NCBI RefSeq assembly: GCF_030463535.1
Contig: NC_132891.1
Span: 8,272,949-8,336,948 of the forward strand
Source: Salminus brasiliensis
Lineage: Eukaryota; Chordata; Actinopteri; Characiformes; Bryconidae
Reading direction: 5' to 3'
DNA: 64,000 nucleotides
This document shows, piece after piece, positions 44,326 to 57,900 of this stretch (its first letter is position 1; the number at the start of each line of letters is the position of its first letter). The translations under genes and the position numbers were made by a program. The notes under the pieces are model-generated. The model was given only the letters and a program-made list of their open reading frames with translations, did no database searches and was not told where the DNA came from.

Positions 44326-44388
<63 letters not shown>
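44321..44388 (+). repeat. (TA)n left of the Tc1 insertion
   Basis: Ends directly at the transposon; its last TA is one half of the target duplication. Confidence 0.95.

Positions 44389-45983
<1,595 letters not shown>

Positions 45984-46023
<40 letters not shown>
45984..46023 (+). repeat. (TA)n right of the Tc1 insertion
   Basis: Continuation of the TA tract interrupted by the transposon, grading into TG/TATG repeats. Confidence 0.95.
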
Positions 46024-46025
<2 letters not shown>

Positions 46026-46129
46026 GTGTGTGTGTGTATATGTATATATATGTATATATGTATATTATCCTGTTATAGAAGCCATCCCCCTTTCAGCTTC
46101 TGCCTTTTTTATCAAGCAAAAACGCTTTC

Positions 46130-46335
46130 CTCGTTGTTTAGAGGAACCCATGTTTGATAAGTGTTAGACAATGAGGCAGAAAATGATACATAAAGCTTGG
46201 AAATTTGAGTCAACTGACAGTTCCTGAGAAAAGTTGGTGACCTTCATTTGGCCTGATTTGATTATCAAGCTGTGAGATCTTGTCAAAACAATCAGAGCCT
46301 AAACTTGCTAACATTGTCCAAACCTTTGCACTGGC
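46130..46335. mobile_element. possible remnant of a TTTGGGCA-type element
   Basis: tcaagctgtgagatcttgtc ... acattgtccaaacctttgca resembles the degenerate interior and end of such elements. Weak. Confidence 0.3.
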
Positions 46336-47673
46336 CCCACTGATGTGGTGATGGTGGTGGTGTACAGAAGATTATTGTTCCGCAAAAATGGCACCAAACT
46401 CACTGAACAGGGATTCAAAATGCAGGAGGTTAGTTATCCAAACATTAACTGTACACTTACTTCAGTTCAGCAGGAGTTTCTTATCATGAAGAGGAAGCTA
46501 AAGCAACGCCCCCTTAAAACTACAAAGGCCTGAAAGAGGCTGCTGTCAGGGCTTGGGAAAGTATTGCAGAAGTATCAGTAGGTCATACACATGGGACCGT
46601 TGTTGAATATAGGGGATTAGCTACTGCATAATACCCTATATGCTCTTTATAGGAGCATTTAGAGGAAGTGCTCTAAACATTTAGTGCCCAAAACACAGAA
46701 ATTACGTTCCACCATAGTGAAAGTGGTCTCTCAGTAACCTCCGATTTTAACTTGGAAACTTGGAGCGTTTACCCCTTGGTTTGGTAAGTTTTCACACAGG
46801 GCAAAATCCAAGCTCACCAGAGTGCGTAACAGCAAACCATCTGAGAACGCTCTCTCTCTGCTTATTGGTCAGACCTGTCGGGGGTCAGAAGCAAGAAAGT
46901 AGATACTGGAAGAAGACCCTGTGTTCCAGACTAGTGCATATATCTGTGCAGCTCAACATGGAGCAGTGGCAGAGATGGCATATGTTCATAGCTTAGTCAT
47001 TATCTGGGCAGTATATCAGGTTAAACTAGTACTTATATCAGACTTTAAGCAGATCACAGTCTCACCACAAACCAAAGCTCAAGAATTTGTTTGGGATCTG
47101 ACCGAGACCACTTCCTCTCAGGGGTCTCGGTACAGTTGTTTTAGTCGGAATCCAAGTGTGATAGCTGTGATCACACCTGCCCAAACGAATCGCACTTGAA
47201 AGGTGGTTAAAAAGTGCCGGTGTGAAAGCACCCCTCACATTTACATGGAGTCCTGGGGTAATTCTCTCTTTCATGGTGGACACAGCTGTTGTGATTATGA
47301 CCGTTGGGTCTGCTCTTCAAATAAAGCTGCTTCAAATGAACTTGGGACAACCTCTTTTTGTAGTAGAGATGTGTGAGTGTGAAGGAACCTACACTTGATG
47401 GAACCAAACTTGGTGGTTCTTGACTCCTGTGGTGATTTTATTGCCTTTCGGATGTGCAAGTTGTCTTATAGATAAACTCCCCATTTTTGAACGAATCTCT
47501 CTTTGCTGTGCATTCAGTTTCATAAAAGAAGTTGTTCTTTCCATGTTGGTTGGTGCTCATTTTATTAGCCGTGCTCTTTCCTGCTGTAGGCCATTGTCTC
47601 GGAGGCTCGTAAAAGGTGTTTTTGAATGCGCAATATGTAGAAGCACTACTTGGATTAATTCATGAACAGACTG

Positions 47674-47697
47674 CCCCCTCCCCCCCCCCCCCCCCCC
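47674..47697 (+). repeat. poly(C) tract
   Basis: 24 bases, all C except one T. Confidence 0.95.
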
Positions 47698-48239
47698 AAC
47701 ACCACCAACCCCCTCTCGTTTTACACTAAGCAGACCAGGCCCATGTGTGTGCTGCTGCATAAATATAATAGGATCATTTGCACCAGCACTCACAATCCTA
47801 GCTGTAATTTATATGGATTGAATGAGTGCTGCATTGTGGAAAAGCATGAGTGGACCAAACGCTCATTTGTCACCTCTAATAAATGTTGGAATGTAAATTA
47901 TGAAGTTCTGCTTCAGATGTAAATGCACTTTATTTCAGTCTCTTAATGCGGAGGCCCTTCGCCAGAACATTAAGAGAATGCGCTGGAAAGGGAGGGGGAG
48001 GGGGGGGAAACATCAAAATTCAGTCTGTTTTTTCTAATCAATAATAAGCACAAAAGAGTTGAGATGAGGGTGCATTATAAAATATCTGATGCTAGTTCAT
48101 AAATTATTGCTGGAAAACTGGCTTGTACACAAAAAATGTAAATACATTATTGTTATTAATAATATAGTGACTAATAGTTCTATCAGGACTGTAATAGCAG
48201 TTTAATGAAATATGACAGCAAGAATATATTACAGTTTCG

Positions 48240-48600
48240 CTCTAAAATGAGCGCTCACAGGACATCCATCAGCGCCTTTTCAAACGTGAGATTTTGATTA
48301 TTTTGTTCAACTAATTGCTTCTGTTTTTTTGGTTCCCTCTCTATGTCTTCTTTTGTGAAGGAAACATGGATAATGGATATTAATTAATAATTGTCACTTT
48401 TTTTTCTTTAGTTTGATGAAAAGTAATGAGAGGAAAACGCTAATGGGATTCATGTTTCTGTGTGGCACCGAGAGATTATGGCTTTATCAGACCAATCGGA
48501 AAAATGAAAAGGGGCAGGTCAGCTTAATATACGAGAACGGCAGCTCAGGACGAACCAGGATAGCATATTGGAATGTTTTTCTTGGAGAATTCTGGTGAAA
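48240..48600. promoter_or_regulatory. candidate conserved non-coding block
   Basis: Repeat-free; cacaggacatccatcagcgc, gattattttgttcaactaat, ggatattaattaataattgt. The open frame 48413-48598 lacks splice context and looks incidental. Confidence 0.2.
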
Positions 48601-48774
48601 AGAGATCACTAAAAGGGAAGTACTGTTAAACTGAATAAGAACTGGAGTAACTCATTCTTTCCTGAGAAGAAGAAGAGTCCAAATGAATATCTTAATCAGC
48701 TAGCATCGATTATCTGGTTGCAGTGGCATCTGTCAAGGGTTGGAAATATTAGGCAGCAAGTGAACAGTCAGTTC

Positions 48775-49085
48775 TTGAAGGTGGAAAATGGGCAAGCATA
48801 TGAATCTGAGCCACTTTGACAAAAAACAAACTGTGATGGCTAGACGAAACCATCAGGCAGGTCTTGTGGGGTGTTCCTGGTATGCAGTGGTCAGTACCTA
48901 CCAAAATTTTGTAAGAAAGTCAACCAGTGAATCAGCATTAGGGTCATGGGTGCCCGAAGCTCATTAACGCTCATGAAAGCCCCACCTCACAACGTACAGG
49001 ACTTAAAGGTTCTGCTCTTAAGGTATTGGTGCCAGAGGCCTTATGGGGTCCACCGCTTGATGGATTAGAGGTGTTTTGGTCATAC
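48775..49085 (+). mobile_element. family B: internally deleted Tc1 derivative, copy 2
   Basis: actgtgatggctagacgaaa and cttgtggggtgttcctggta (N-terminal part), then after gctcattaacgctcatg the C-terminal part gccccacctcacaacgtaca, ending ggttttaatgtta. Confidence 0.7.
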
Positions 49086-49330
49086 ATAATGTTGGACGGG
49101 TGGTTTTAATGTTAAATGACCCTACCTAAAGTGGTCTAAGAAAGGACAATTGGGTACCTAAGTCTCATTGATACTCATTGATACTCATGAAGGCCTCGCA
49201 ACTTGGTGCCAGATACCACAGGACACCTTTAGAGGTCTTTTGGAGTCCATGCCTTGTTGAAACACAGCTGTTTTGGCAGCTGCCCAATTTTAAATGGTGG
49301 CTTTAATGTTATGGCTGATTTGTATACAGA
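49086..49330 (+). mobile_element. family B: internally deleted Tc1 derivative, copy 3
   Basis: Directly follows copy 2: ctacctaaagtggtctaaga, ttgatactcatgaaggcctc, tggtgccagataccacagga, ggctttaatgttatggctga. Truncated at the 5' side. Confidence 0.65.
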
Positions 49331-51419
49331 CAGATCTATCACATATTGATGTTTAGCAACTTAATAAATGTGCTTGGAATTTTTGGTGGACATCCAGGGG
49401 AAAAAATGATATGCCAACAGTACAATACAAGATCCCATGCCGCTCATCAAGTGATTGAGTGGGTAGAGAAGTGATTAAGATCCAGCGATGTCTTGGCAAC
49501 ACTTGGCACCAGGTTTAACTTGTGGGTCCGTGTAGAAGAAAAATCCAGCCACTGTAGTAGATATTAAAGCAGAGGTGAGGAATTTGATCAGTTCTGTTTG
49601 ACTGCTGTCATATTAATAACACAACTACACTCAACTATGATTAAAAAGTTGTGTGATCTCATACACATATGTTTTCTTCCACCTGTTGTTACCTTGTGTA
49701 TGAGCACTAGAGGTTGCTGGAGACCATAGTAACGCTCCCTCTTGAGCATAGCATAGACACACCCATGCAGCAGCTCAGAGCCACCCACCCCAGCCCTCAA
49801 CTACAGAGCTTTAGCCTCAATGACCTAACCTCGCCTTTACCTCCAGGCCTCACTCGGCACTCCCAGACCCTCAGGTATAATCCAGCACCTTAGACATTCA
49901 CGCCTAAGTCTGTCTTCGCAGACCTTCAGGCCTCACCCTGATTTCCACATCCTCAGGCCTAGTCTGGAACTTTCACAAGCTTTACAAGAAAACAGTCATT
50001 GTATGGACTTGCTTAAATAAAATCTCTGTTGCCTCTGGGCTCCAGAGTTGTTGAGGAGTACTTTCCCCTCATATTGACTGAGTCAGTGTTTCACTGTTTC
50101 CCACTGTTGATGGAAGCCAGTGTGTTTCCTCTAAGTGAGCTTCTGTACTCTCCTGGAATGAGCTTTTTGATAAACACCCATATTAACAAACCACGCTCTG
50201 TTCCGATGTGTAGTAGTGCTGCCAGTTACTGTCTCGATCACAAAAGACTGTTAATGAAGTTAATGCTTTCCATTTAGTGTGAAGGCATTTCTGCATCAAA
50301 TCTCACTGAGAGTTCCTAGCACTACTACTTTAAACCTACTCCGCAGATCGGATGGATTATGAGGTGAGTACACAGACCTCACAGAGCGGGTGTGTTGGGT
50401 TTTGACGCTGTTCACAGGCATGTCTGTGGAGAGTAAGATCACTGGGTTCAAAAAGCCATTTTACTCCAGTAATCATGATGATCATGCAGCCCTACCGTGT
50501 GTATAGTAACTTAAAAGGCAAGAGAAAATGATTGAAATTTGATGTTCTAGTGAATTTGAGCCATAGTGAATTTGCACGCTCTGTCTTCGGTGCTTATGTT
50601 TTACTGTACAAGTCTAAGTTAGGGCTGCCCAATATTGTTTCATTATCGTAATATAGAGCCTTGCAATTTTGACATTGCCACAGGCTGCAATCTGCAGTTG
50701 AGACCTTTAACCTATTGCATTGCAGTGTTTAGCAGTTTCCTAGAAGCATCTTGAACAACCACAATTCCAGATTCCAGAGTGTTTTCCCTATCGCCTTGAT
50801 GAATCGAGTATTCAGGTAATCATATAAATTTATTAATATGACTATCAACAACAAGGATCAAAGTCATATCAGTATCAGGAAAAAAAACAATTGGCATCAG
50901 ACAGATGTTTAGATTGGGGCGATATTTTAGACCAGTGCTCCATGGCGTGTTTTAGAAGAGCAGCAAAACTGTCTGTAATCGTTTATTTTACATAAAAAAG
51001 TGTTGTTTGGATCGTCTCGCAATTCCTGTATTGGTGCATCCTTATGAATTTTAGTCAAGGCTGGTTTTCCTTCTTTTTTCCTGACGTGAGTAGCTCCTCC
51101 CTTTCTGTTTCGTATTGCATTGTGGGACAATTGTGTTAATAATGTTACCACATTTAAAAACCGATGGGTTCTAAGTATGCATCATGGATATTTGAGTATG
51201 CTCAACTTTGACTCTTTTATTTATATTAAATATTACATACTTAAAACTAGTTAGTGCTGCTAATTTGTTTGCAATTGGGACGCACCATCTGTGTTTTACC
51301 AGGAATTTAAAAAACACACTTAAAAAAAAAAAAAAAAAAAAAAGAAACACCGTAGTCACTGAGCACTCCTCTGGGGGGCACTAAACAGTTGGAGAATCGT
51401 TACTGGTTTACTTTCCCGG

Positions 51420-51700
51420 TCTGTACCTACCAAAAGTAGTCCAAAGAAGGCGAACAGGCGACAGGGTCATGGGCACCCAAGGCTCATTGAAGCACCTTGG
51501 GAGTAAAAGCTAGCTTCTATGGTCTGGTCCATGGGTACCCGAGGCTCAATGTATTGCCTGTGGAGTGAAAGCTAGCTCGTATGGCCTGTACCCACAGAGC
51601 TACTGTGGCAAAAATAGCTGGAAAAGCTGGAATTCTCAGTAGTATAGATAGCAGTATTAAATGTGGTTCAGTCATGTCTGGCTGATGTGCTCCATTCAAT
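51420..51700 (+). mobile_element. family B-related Tc1 fragment
   Basis: gtacctaccaaaagtagtcc, gcgacagggtcatgggcacc, gagctactgtggcaaaaata: N-terminal transposase region, with a local duplication of the ggtctggtccatgggtaccc/aggctca unit. Confidence 0.6.
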
Positions 51701-52814
51701 AAAGTCAGTCAGTATCTGTGCCAGTATTGATCCAGATGATCTGTGCATATCTACCAATATTCAGCCTTATAATCACACTGCTGCTACCAGCTGCTCTGTA
51801 TTGTCCAGCCCCAGTCTTAATGACTGTTTATGAATGATAGGAGAAGCAGAGATGTTTTTCCAGGGCTAAAGACCGGGTTCAGTAAAGCCCAGTTGAGCCC
51901 TTCATCCATAAGTGGCTGTGTCCTCTGGTGAATCCGCACGTGCTGTTTACCCATGTCCTGTTCATACAACCGGCCCCACTTACACCTCCTTTACACGTGC
52001 GCGCACACACGCACGCAGGCGGCCGACGTTAAATACCGGCCTGCTGCTTCACACACACACGGGCCCCCCCAGTGTATTCAGCTCATACTGTCCGACCTGA
52101 CCCTTTGTCTGCGCCAGTCTTGCGTGACTCTCTCCACTAATTCAGCGCTTATATGCGTCTAACCCTTCCCGCCCTATTTCCATCACTTTTCCCTCCCTGT
52201 CCGAGAGTGCTTTTAGGTAAGAAAGGAAGGAGAAGAGCAGAGCAGGGGGAAGAGAGCCGTCTCCTGTGGGAACTAGCGGAGCAGCATTGTCATGTGTTTT
52301 TCCTCAGTCAAGGTCGTCAGAAAATGTCAGAGCAGGTGTGTGTCTGTCAGTGAGTGGCCTGGCAGTGTAGCCCCTGAGCTCCAGCACGCCGTGCTGTGAC
52401 ATTGGAGCAAACGCATATGACTCCTTATCACCCCTGTTCCTCATAAACCCACTGGTCACAAGAAGCTCCCTCACAGGGCCTGCTGTGCAGAATCTGTTTT
52501 GTGAGATCTTACTGGCCAGTGTGGGACTATGTGTAGCCACCTTCTTGTCTGCTTTATAAATAAATAAGGAAATGTTGTAAATTGAGGAACTGTAAGGATC
52601 TGATTGCGTTATGAGCTTAACAATCTTGCATCTCCATTTTTGCACTTTTTGACCCAGTTTGCAACTGGTAGTTTCTCTTTACATCGTGTCAAATTTGCAT
52701 TTTTGACGAATGGACCAGTAGAAATGCTCCAAAATGTCTTGGTACAAAACCTTTTTACATTGACTTTCATTGAAATGTTTTGTTCTCCTGTACATTTGCC
52801 ATTTTGCAGCTACA

Positions 52815-53312
52815 CCAAGAAGTATTGGACAGAAGTATTGGGACACCTGTTTCTTCAGAAATCAAGGGAATAAAAAAAAATAATGTATAATAATGTGTGT
52901 GTGTGTGTATATATATATGCTTTTGTTGGAGTAATTGTGTCTACTAAAGCTTTCAACTAGATTTTGAAGCATTGCTGTGAGGATTTGACTGCATTCATTG
53001 ACTGCATGGTGAGATCAGGATGTTGTATAATCAGCAGCCAGCCTACCTCACCCCCAACTCATTTGGGAAGTATAGAAGGATGGATGGAGCACCATCATTC
53101 CAGAGCTCACTGTGGAGGGTGTCCAATGGGTTTTTTTTTTTTTTTTTTTTACCTTCCCCAAAGAGTCCTATTCTATTGGCAGCATTTCTCCACAGAGACT
53201 AGACAAGCTTGTGTACAGTTGTGAAGCAGGTTTATGTGCATTTGCACATCTGTGCCAGCAGTGCGTGCAACTTGAAGTAGTTCATTAGAAGGGGTGACCA
53301 CAAACATGGCAA
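52815..53312 (+). mobile_element. family A Tc1-type MITE, long copy
   Basis: Left end aagtattgggacacctgttt, interior gaagcattgctgtgaggatt, right end aaggggtgaccacaaacatg. Contains poly(T) at 53131-53150. Confidence 0.65.
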
Positions 53313-53404
53313 ATTAGTAGAGATTTCTACCTGGTAGACCCCCATAACAGCTCCTATCAGATAAACAGTGTCTCTCTATTTATTAGAGAGAGAGAGAGAG
53401 AGAG

Positions 53405-53660
53405 AGATAGAGAGGTGTAAATCAAGCTCCAGACCTCAACATCATTGAACGGGATATGTTTGGGATGGTTCAACATGATTGTGAGAAGCAGAAATTGCTC
53501 CAACTTCTAAGTCTGAACTTTGGAGGTGTGGAAAAATGTCCCTGCAGGTTTCTGTAGAGGAACTATAAGCCTGAAAGCTAGTCTCCAGGAATGGAATGAA
53601 GAACGGACCAAATTACAGAGGCAATTTGGGGGCTGCTAATGCTAATTGTGATTATTACTA
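53405..53660 (+). pseudogene. C-terminal remnant of another Tc1 transposase
   Basis: QAPDLNIIERDMFG (about 53420) is the catalytic-Glu segment of a divergent Tc1 family, followed by frame-disrupted C-terminal sequence. Confidence 0.6.
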
Positions 53661-54023
53661 CAGTGATTATTAATGGCTAGTAATTGAAAAAATTACAGTA
53701 TGTACAATAATAATCAATGCACTCCATAAGAACCCTCAACATATCAACTTTTTTCCAGACTGTTTTGTCTGAGCTCTCTCTAAGACCAGGTTGTATTGGT
53801 TAGTTCACCCCAAACACTCCATACAGGCGTGTTTTTTGATTCTTTAGTGCACTTGCTGGTCTGCTGAGGAGTGCTGTTATATCAGAAAGCTATGATTTTA
53901 ATGCAGCAGTCAGACAGAACGCTATAGAAAGAACTCAGTACTTGTGGCCTTTCAAGATCTGTTCATTGAAGAGGCTGAAACCATGATTGTGATTACCATA
54001 CGATTAATTGTGTAAGCCATCTG

Positions 54024-54027
<4 letters not shown>

Positions 54028-54057
<30 letters not shown>
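54028..54057 (+). repeat. (TG)n microsatellite
   Basis: About 14 TG units. Confidence 0.95.
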
Positions 54058-54058
<1 letters not shown>

Positions 54059-54876
54059 TTGGGAGAGGAAACTGGGTTGGAAACCTCTGTTGTTAGTGCC
54101 AAATGCTGTAGGCAGGTATGTGGTAAAACCTGTAGGTCAATTCTGATTGAACCTTGTGGATTTGATGATTCCTCTAGCAGATATGTGTTTCCCGGAATCT
54201 GTAGGTATGGTTGAGTAACAGCTCGTTTTGCTCTGAGTCAGCAGCCATAAATCACCTGTTTTTCGATGTTTACGAAAGCACTCCCTGGTTTTGGTGAAAA
54301 GGTAAAGATGCGAAGTTGAGGGAGAGACGTCACCCGCTTAGAGAGCTCACTGATATTCTGAACAGATGCTTTTCGGTTTGATGTGTCACGGGGTGCTCTC
54401 AGTCGGTGAAGGTGGTTTTCATTCACTTTCAGGCCTGCGTGGATGAACGCTCTGCACTATCCCCCAATCATGTGGCTCTGATTGTGGTTTGAGTATCTCT
54501 TTAAATGTGAGGTCCATTGTCCTCTCTGCTGTCTAATCAGTCTTGGCAGCTCTGACTAACAGAAAAAGCCTGGGAGGCCTGACGGTTCATCCTCCTGTAT
54601 GAGCGTTCTGCTGCAGTGCTGCTTCTGACCAGTAGATGGTGATATTTGTCTTCAGAGTCTGAGCTTTGGGGAACTCTACCAGAGCGCTTGTTCTCGCTTG
54701 TTCTCATTGTTGCGCTCGGTTTGTCTGGCTTCTCTTCTTCTCAGTCTTTCTTTTCTGTTCTCCCTTTACTTCCCCTAACTTTCACTCTCTTACTTACTAA
54801 GTTTCACAAGCATTTTTACTAGCGACCAGGCAATCAGCCTCAGTCACTCATTTACAGTGGCGCCTGTGACTGGGTG

Positions 54877-54908
54877 GTGTGGTGGTGGTGGTGGTGGTGG
54901 TGGTGGTG
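54877..54908 (+). repeat. (GGT)n microsatellite
   Basis: About 10 GGT units then a G-run. Confidence 0.93.
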
Positions 54909-54959
54909 TGGGGGGGTTAGTCGGTCAGTTAGAGGGTCACGCCACCAACCCCTAGCCTT

Positions 54960-55170
54960 TTAAAGACTGCAAAATTGTTGATCCGCATCGCGTGATTAGC
55001 GTCCTCCCCTATTGAATGCGAGGCCGTCCAGACGAGATAATGTCACCAGAATGTCACAATCTGTCTGCTCCTGGTGTGGCAGTCCTCTGCAAGTGTCGCA
55101 TTGTGCTTACGCCCAATCCATTGATCACTGGCAAGCGCATCTCCCTTTAATTGTGGCCACACTGTACATC
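54960..55170. promoter_or_regulatory. candidate conserved non-coding element
   Basis: CpG-retaining, repeat-free: gatccgcatcgcgtgattag, aatgcgaggccgtccagacg, ccctttaattgtggccac. Texture only. Confidence 0.25.
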
Positions 55171-55291
55171 TATTAGCCATTTTGGTGATGGAGAAGCAGC
55201 TGTGTGTGCTCAGCTTGCTGTCGGTGTTCCCAGCATTGTGTTTTTGTGTGCGTGGGTGTATGTAGGCCTTGCTCGGTGGCAGCCCTAAGAG

Positions 55292-55294
<3 letters not shown>

Positions 55295-55335
<41 letters not shown>

Positions 55336-55340
55336 TGGAT
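55295..55340 (+). repeat. (TG)n microsatellite
   Basis: About 20 TG units with one TA. Confidence 0.95.
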
Positions 55341-55821
55341 CAGTGGGAGAGGTCTCGTCAGATTGGTGGTCGTAGTCGAGCGTGAGCTTTTTCTGCAGTG
55401 TGGATGCGAGTGCCGGCATTGTTGCTATTAGTGCTGTTTCCATTTGGCTTCAATCAGCTAATTGGATGTGAAGGGTGGTAGTCCCTTCTGTGGAAATGAA
55501 GGGCAAGGATCCATTGGCAGTGCAAGATTGCCTTTGTGTTTATCTCTCTGCCTCATCAACGCTCTGTTGCGATGTGGCATTGTAGTATTATGTGTCATTG
55601 TTCATTTTAATGTCTGGCGCGACTACGCTCTTGCTCTTTTTCTATACGTCGCTTCTTTTTTATTGTCTGTGGGAGATGTCGTCACACTCACGAAAAAAAC
55701 ATGTATCTCTAAAACGGCAGCTTTACAGGAGAAGGACTAAACCCACTTAACTTTCATTGGAAGTCAGTGTGAAAAGATTTCATTCTTGTTTTTGATGTAT
55801 ATACACGCACACACACACACA

Positions 55822-56303
55822 GTGTATGGACAAAAGTATTAGGACACCAACACATCACACCTACTGGTTTTATGCTTTTATGACCTCCCATTCTAAACCC
55901 ATAGGGGGATTTCATGGAGTTGGTCCCCTCTTTGCAGCTCTAACAGCAGGTCTGGAGCTCTGCAGTTATGTGGAGTCAGCAGAGCGTCAGCAGAGACGTT
56001 CCTGCACTGTGCTCTGAGCACAGCACTCGACCCTGACCCCGCTCTGTAACTTTACGTGGTCTGAGTTGCTGTGGTTCCTAAACGTGTCCACTTTTCAGTA
56101 ATACCACTTTCAGTACCAGAACCACTGCTATTCCAAAACCACGCTGGAGTTCAGTGAGCTTTTTAGAACGAGCTATTCTTTCAGTAATGAGTGTAAAGGC
56201 AGACTGCATGGCTAGGTGCCTGATTTTATACACCTGTGATAAATGGACAGAAGGAAGCACCCGAATTCAGTGATTAGGAGGTATGGCCCAATAGTTTTGT
56301 CCA

Positions 56304-56307
<4 letters not shown>
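55822..56307 (-). mobile_element. internally deleted Tc1-type element
   Basis: Inverted ends: tatggacaaaagtattagga against caatagttttgtccaca. Interior reads in reverse as Tc1 5' sequence (cacaggtgtataaaatcagg, ccatgcagtctgc). Confidence 0.6.
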
Positions 56308-56310
<3 letters not shown>

Positions 56311-56360
<50 letters not shown>

Positions 56361-56369
56361 TGTATGTGT

Positions 56370-56405
<36 letters not shown>
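56311..56405 (+). repeat. (TG)n microsatellite with TATG interruptions
   Basis: About 47 dinucleotides. Confidence 0.97.
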
Positions 56406-56408
<3 letters not shown>

Positions 56409-57069
56409 CGCCTACATTCTTTTTAGAAGACTCTCTTTCAGTTTCTGCAGACAGACTTTTCCACAGCCCCAAAGCTGAGTTTTAGAAGTTGAAGCTTTTT
56501 CAGCTTCATCATCTACACCATCTGAAACACACAGGTTCTGAGGTGGTCAGTCCGTTGTTTAGGGAACATCCGCAGCGTCAGCGTCAGTTTGATTTGATCA
56601 GATGTTCATCTCTTGTTTCTTTGCTTAGTGATCTCTTGTTTGTTTGTTGCTGCTTGATCAGCTCCACGTCCTGTCAGACCCACAGCGTTGAGCCGTCTTC
56701 TCGCAGTGGAAGAAGGACAGAAACACCTGTGGATGTTTTTTTTAGATCTGAGGCTGGAGTGAAGCTTTAAATGCTGTTTATCTGACGGAGGGCAGTGTTT
56801 GTGGTCTAGCAGGTTGTGCACAGTTGTTAGGCGTCCCTTTTTCTCTGTATCCTTTAATACGGATTAGAACTCCAGTTTTAGAAACTAGTATCGTCTTATT
56901 TTAAGACGATAAAATCAACAGCTCAAGCCACCCTTTGACAAATGGTTCAGTGAAAATGGCTTATATATATTTATATATAATTACTCTACTACTATATTAT
57001 ATAAAATGAAAGATTAATATTTATTTTTCTTTTCTAAAGTTACCATTTTGAATATACTGTCTGTGTGTC

Positions 57070-57190
57070 TAATTTTGGAGCATTTCTATTGGTCATGAAA
57101 TTGTGACACAATGTGAAAAATAATTGCCAGACTGTCAAAGTCCAAAACAGCAAAAATAGAGATCCAAGGTTTTTGTATGACTGTGACTGT
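57070..57190 (+). repeat. family G dispersed repeat, partial copy
   Basis: ttttggagcatttctattgg and gtgacacaatgtgaaaaata recur near 23285-23340 and 60612-60665. Confidence 0.5.
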
Positions 57191-57238
57191 ATCGATCTAT
57201 CTATATATGTGTATATGTATGTGTGTATTTAGTTTTCT

Positions 57239-57240
<2 letters not shown>

Positions 57241-57300
<60 letters not shown>
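57241..57300 (+). repeat. (TG)n(AG)n microsatellite
   Basis: About 24 TG then 6 AG units. Confidence 0.95.
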
Positions 57301-57301
<1 letters not shown>

Positions 57302-57549
57302 ACTCTTCTCCTGTGCTGATCTAAGAGATGTGTAGACTGTCACACTGAATGTCATCATTGACTGTAAAAGTAGCGGGAAAAAAAGAAAAGCCTCAAATTA
57401 CAGGAAAGCAGCACTGCATTAAAGAACAAAGGAGATCGATGGCAGTACATTAAACTTTATGCGATTGGGGGGGGGGGATCAACTAATTAAAATTGATTAC
57501 TCTTGCTTTGTAAAAGTGTTTCTGAATTAAATTATTGTATGAAAACATT

Positions 57550-57900
57550 TTGACCAATTGAGGAGCTGAGGAAGTATCCATTACTGGATTGCTGCTGGAG
57601 TATTTGCGGTGAGCTGGCCTGAGTAGTTTGTTGTGCTCGCAGTGGCTTTCTTTTTTTTATGAAGCCTGAGTGCCACTGTTTCATCTGTGATCACCTTTCC
57701 CTCCCTCTCCGTCACCCAGGGCCTGTCTGTTCGGGCCTTTTACCTGAATTAAAAGGTATTTGTGAGAAATGCCTGCCCTTTTTGTCTCTGTGAAAGTGAC
57801 ATTTGGTCTGGGGCGGTTTGCGATTTATGCGCCTCTTGTTTTATGAATGCTCTACGGTAGCGTCTGAATGACCCATCAGCTGGCCTGCCTGTTTTGGTAA
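57550..57900. promoter_or_regulatory. candidate conserved non-coding element
   Basis: tccattactggattgctgct, acctgaattaaaaggtattt, gcggtttgcgatttatgcgc. Repeat-free; inference. Confidence 0.25.

Noticed and set aside
52800..53310. Possible autonomous element from the length of this family A copy
   Set aside because: No transposase motifs in any frame; its length comes from poly(T) and TG/TA expansion.
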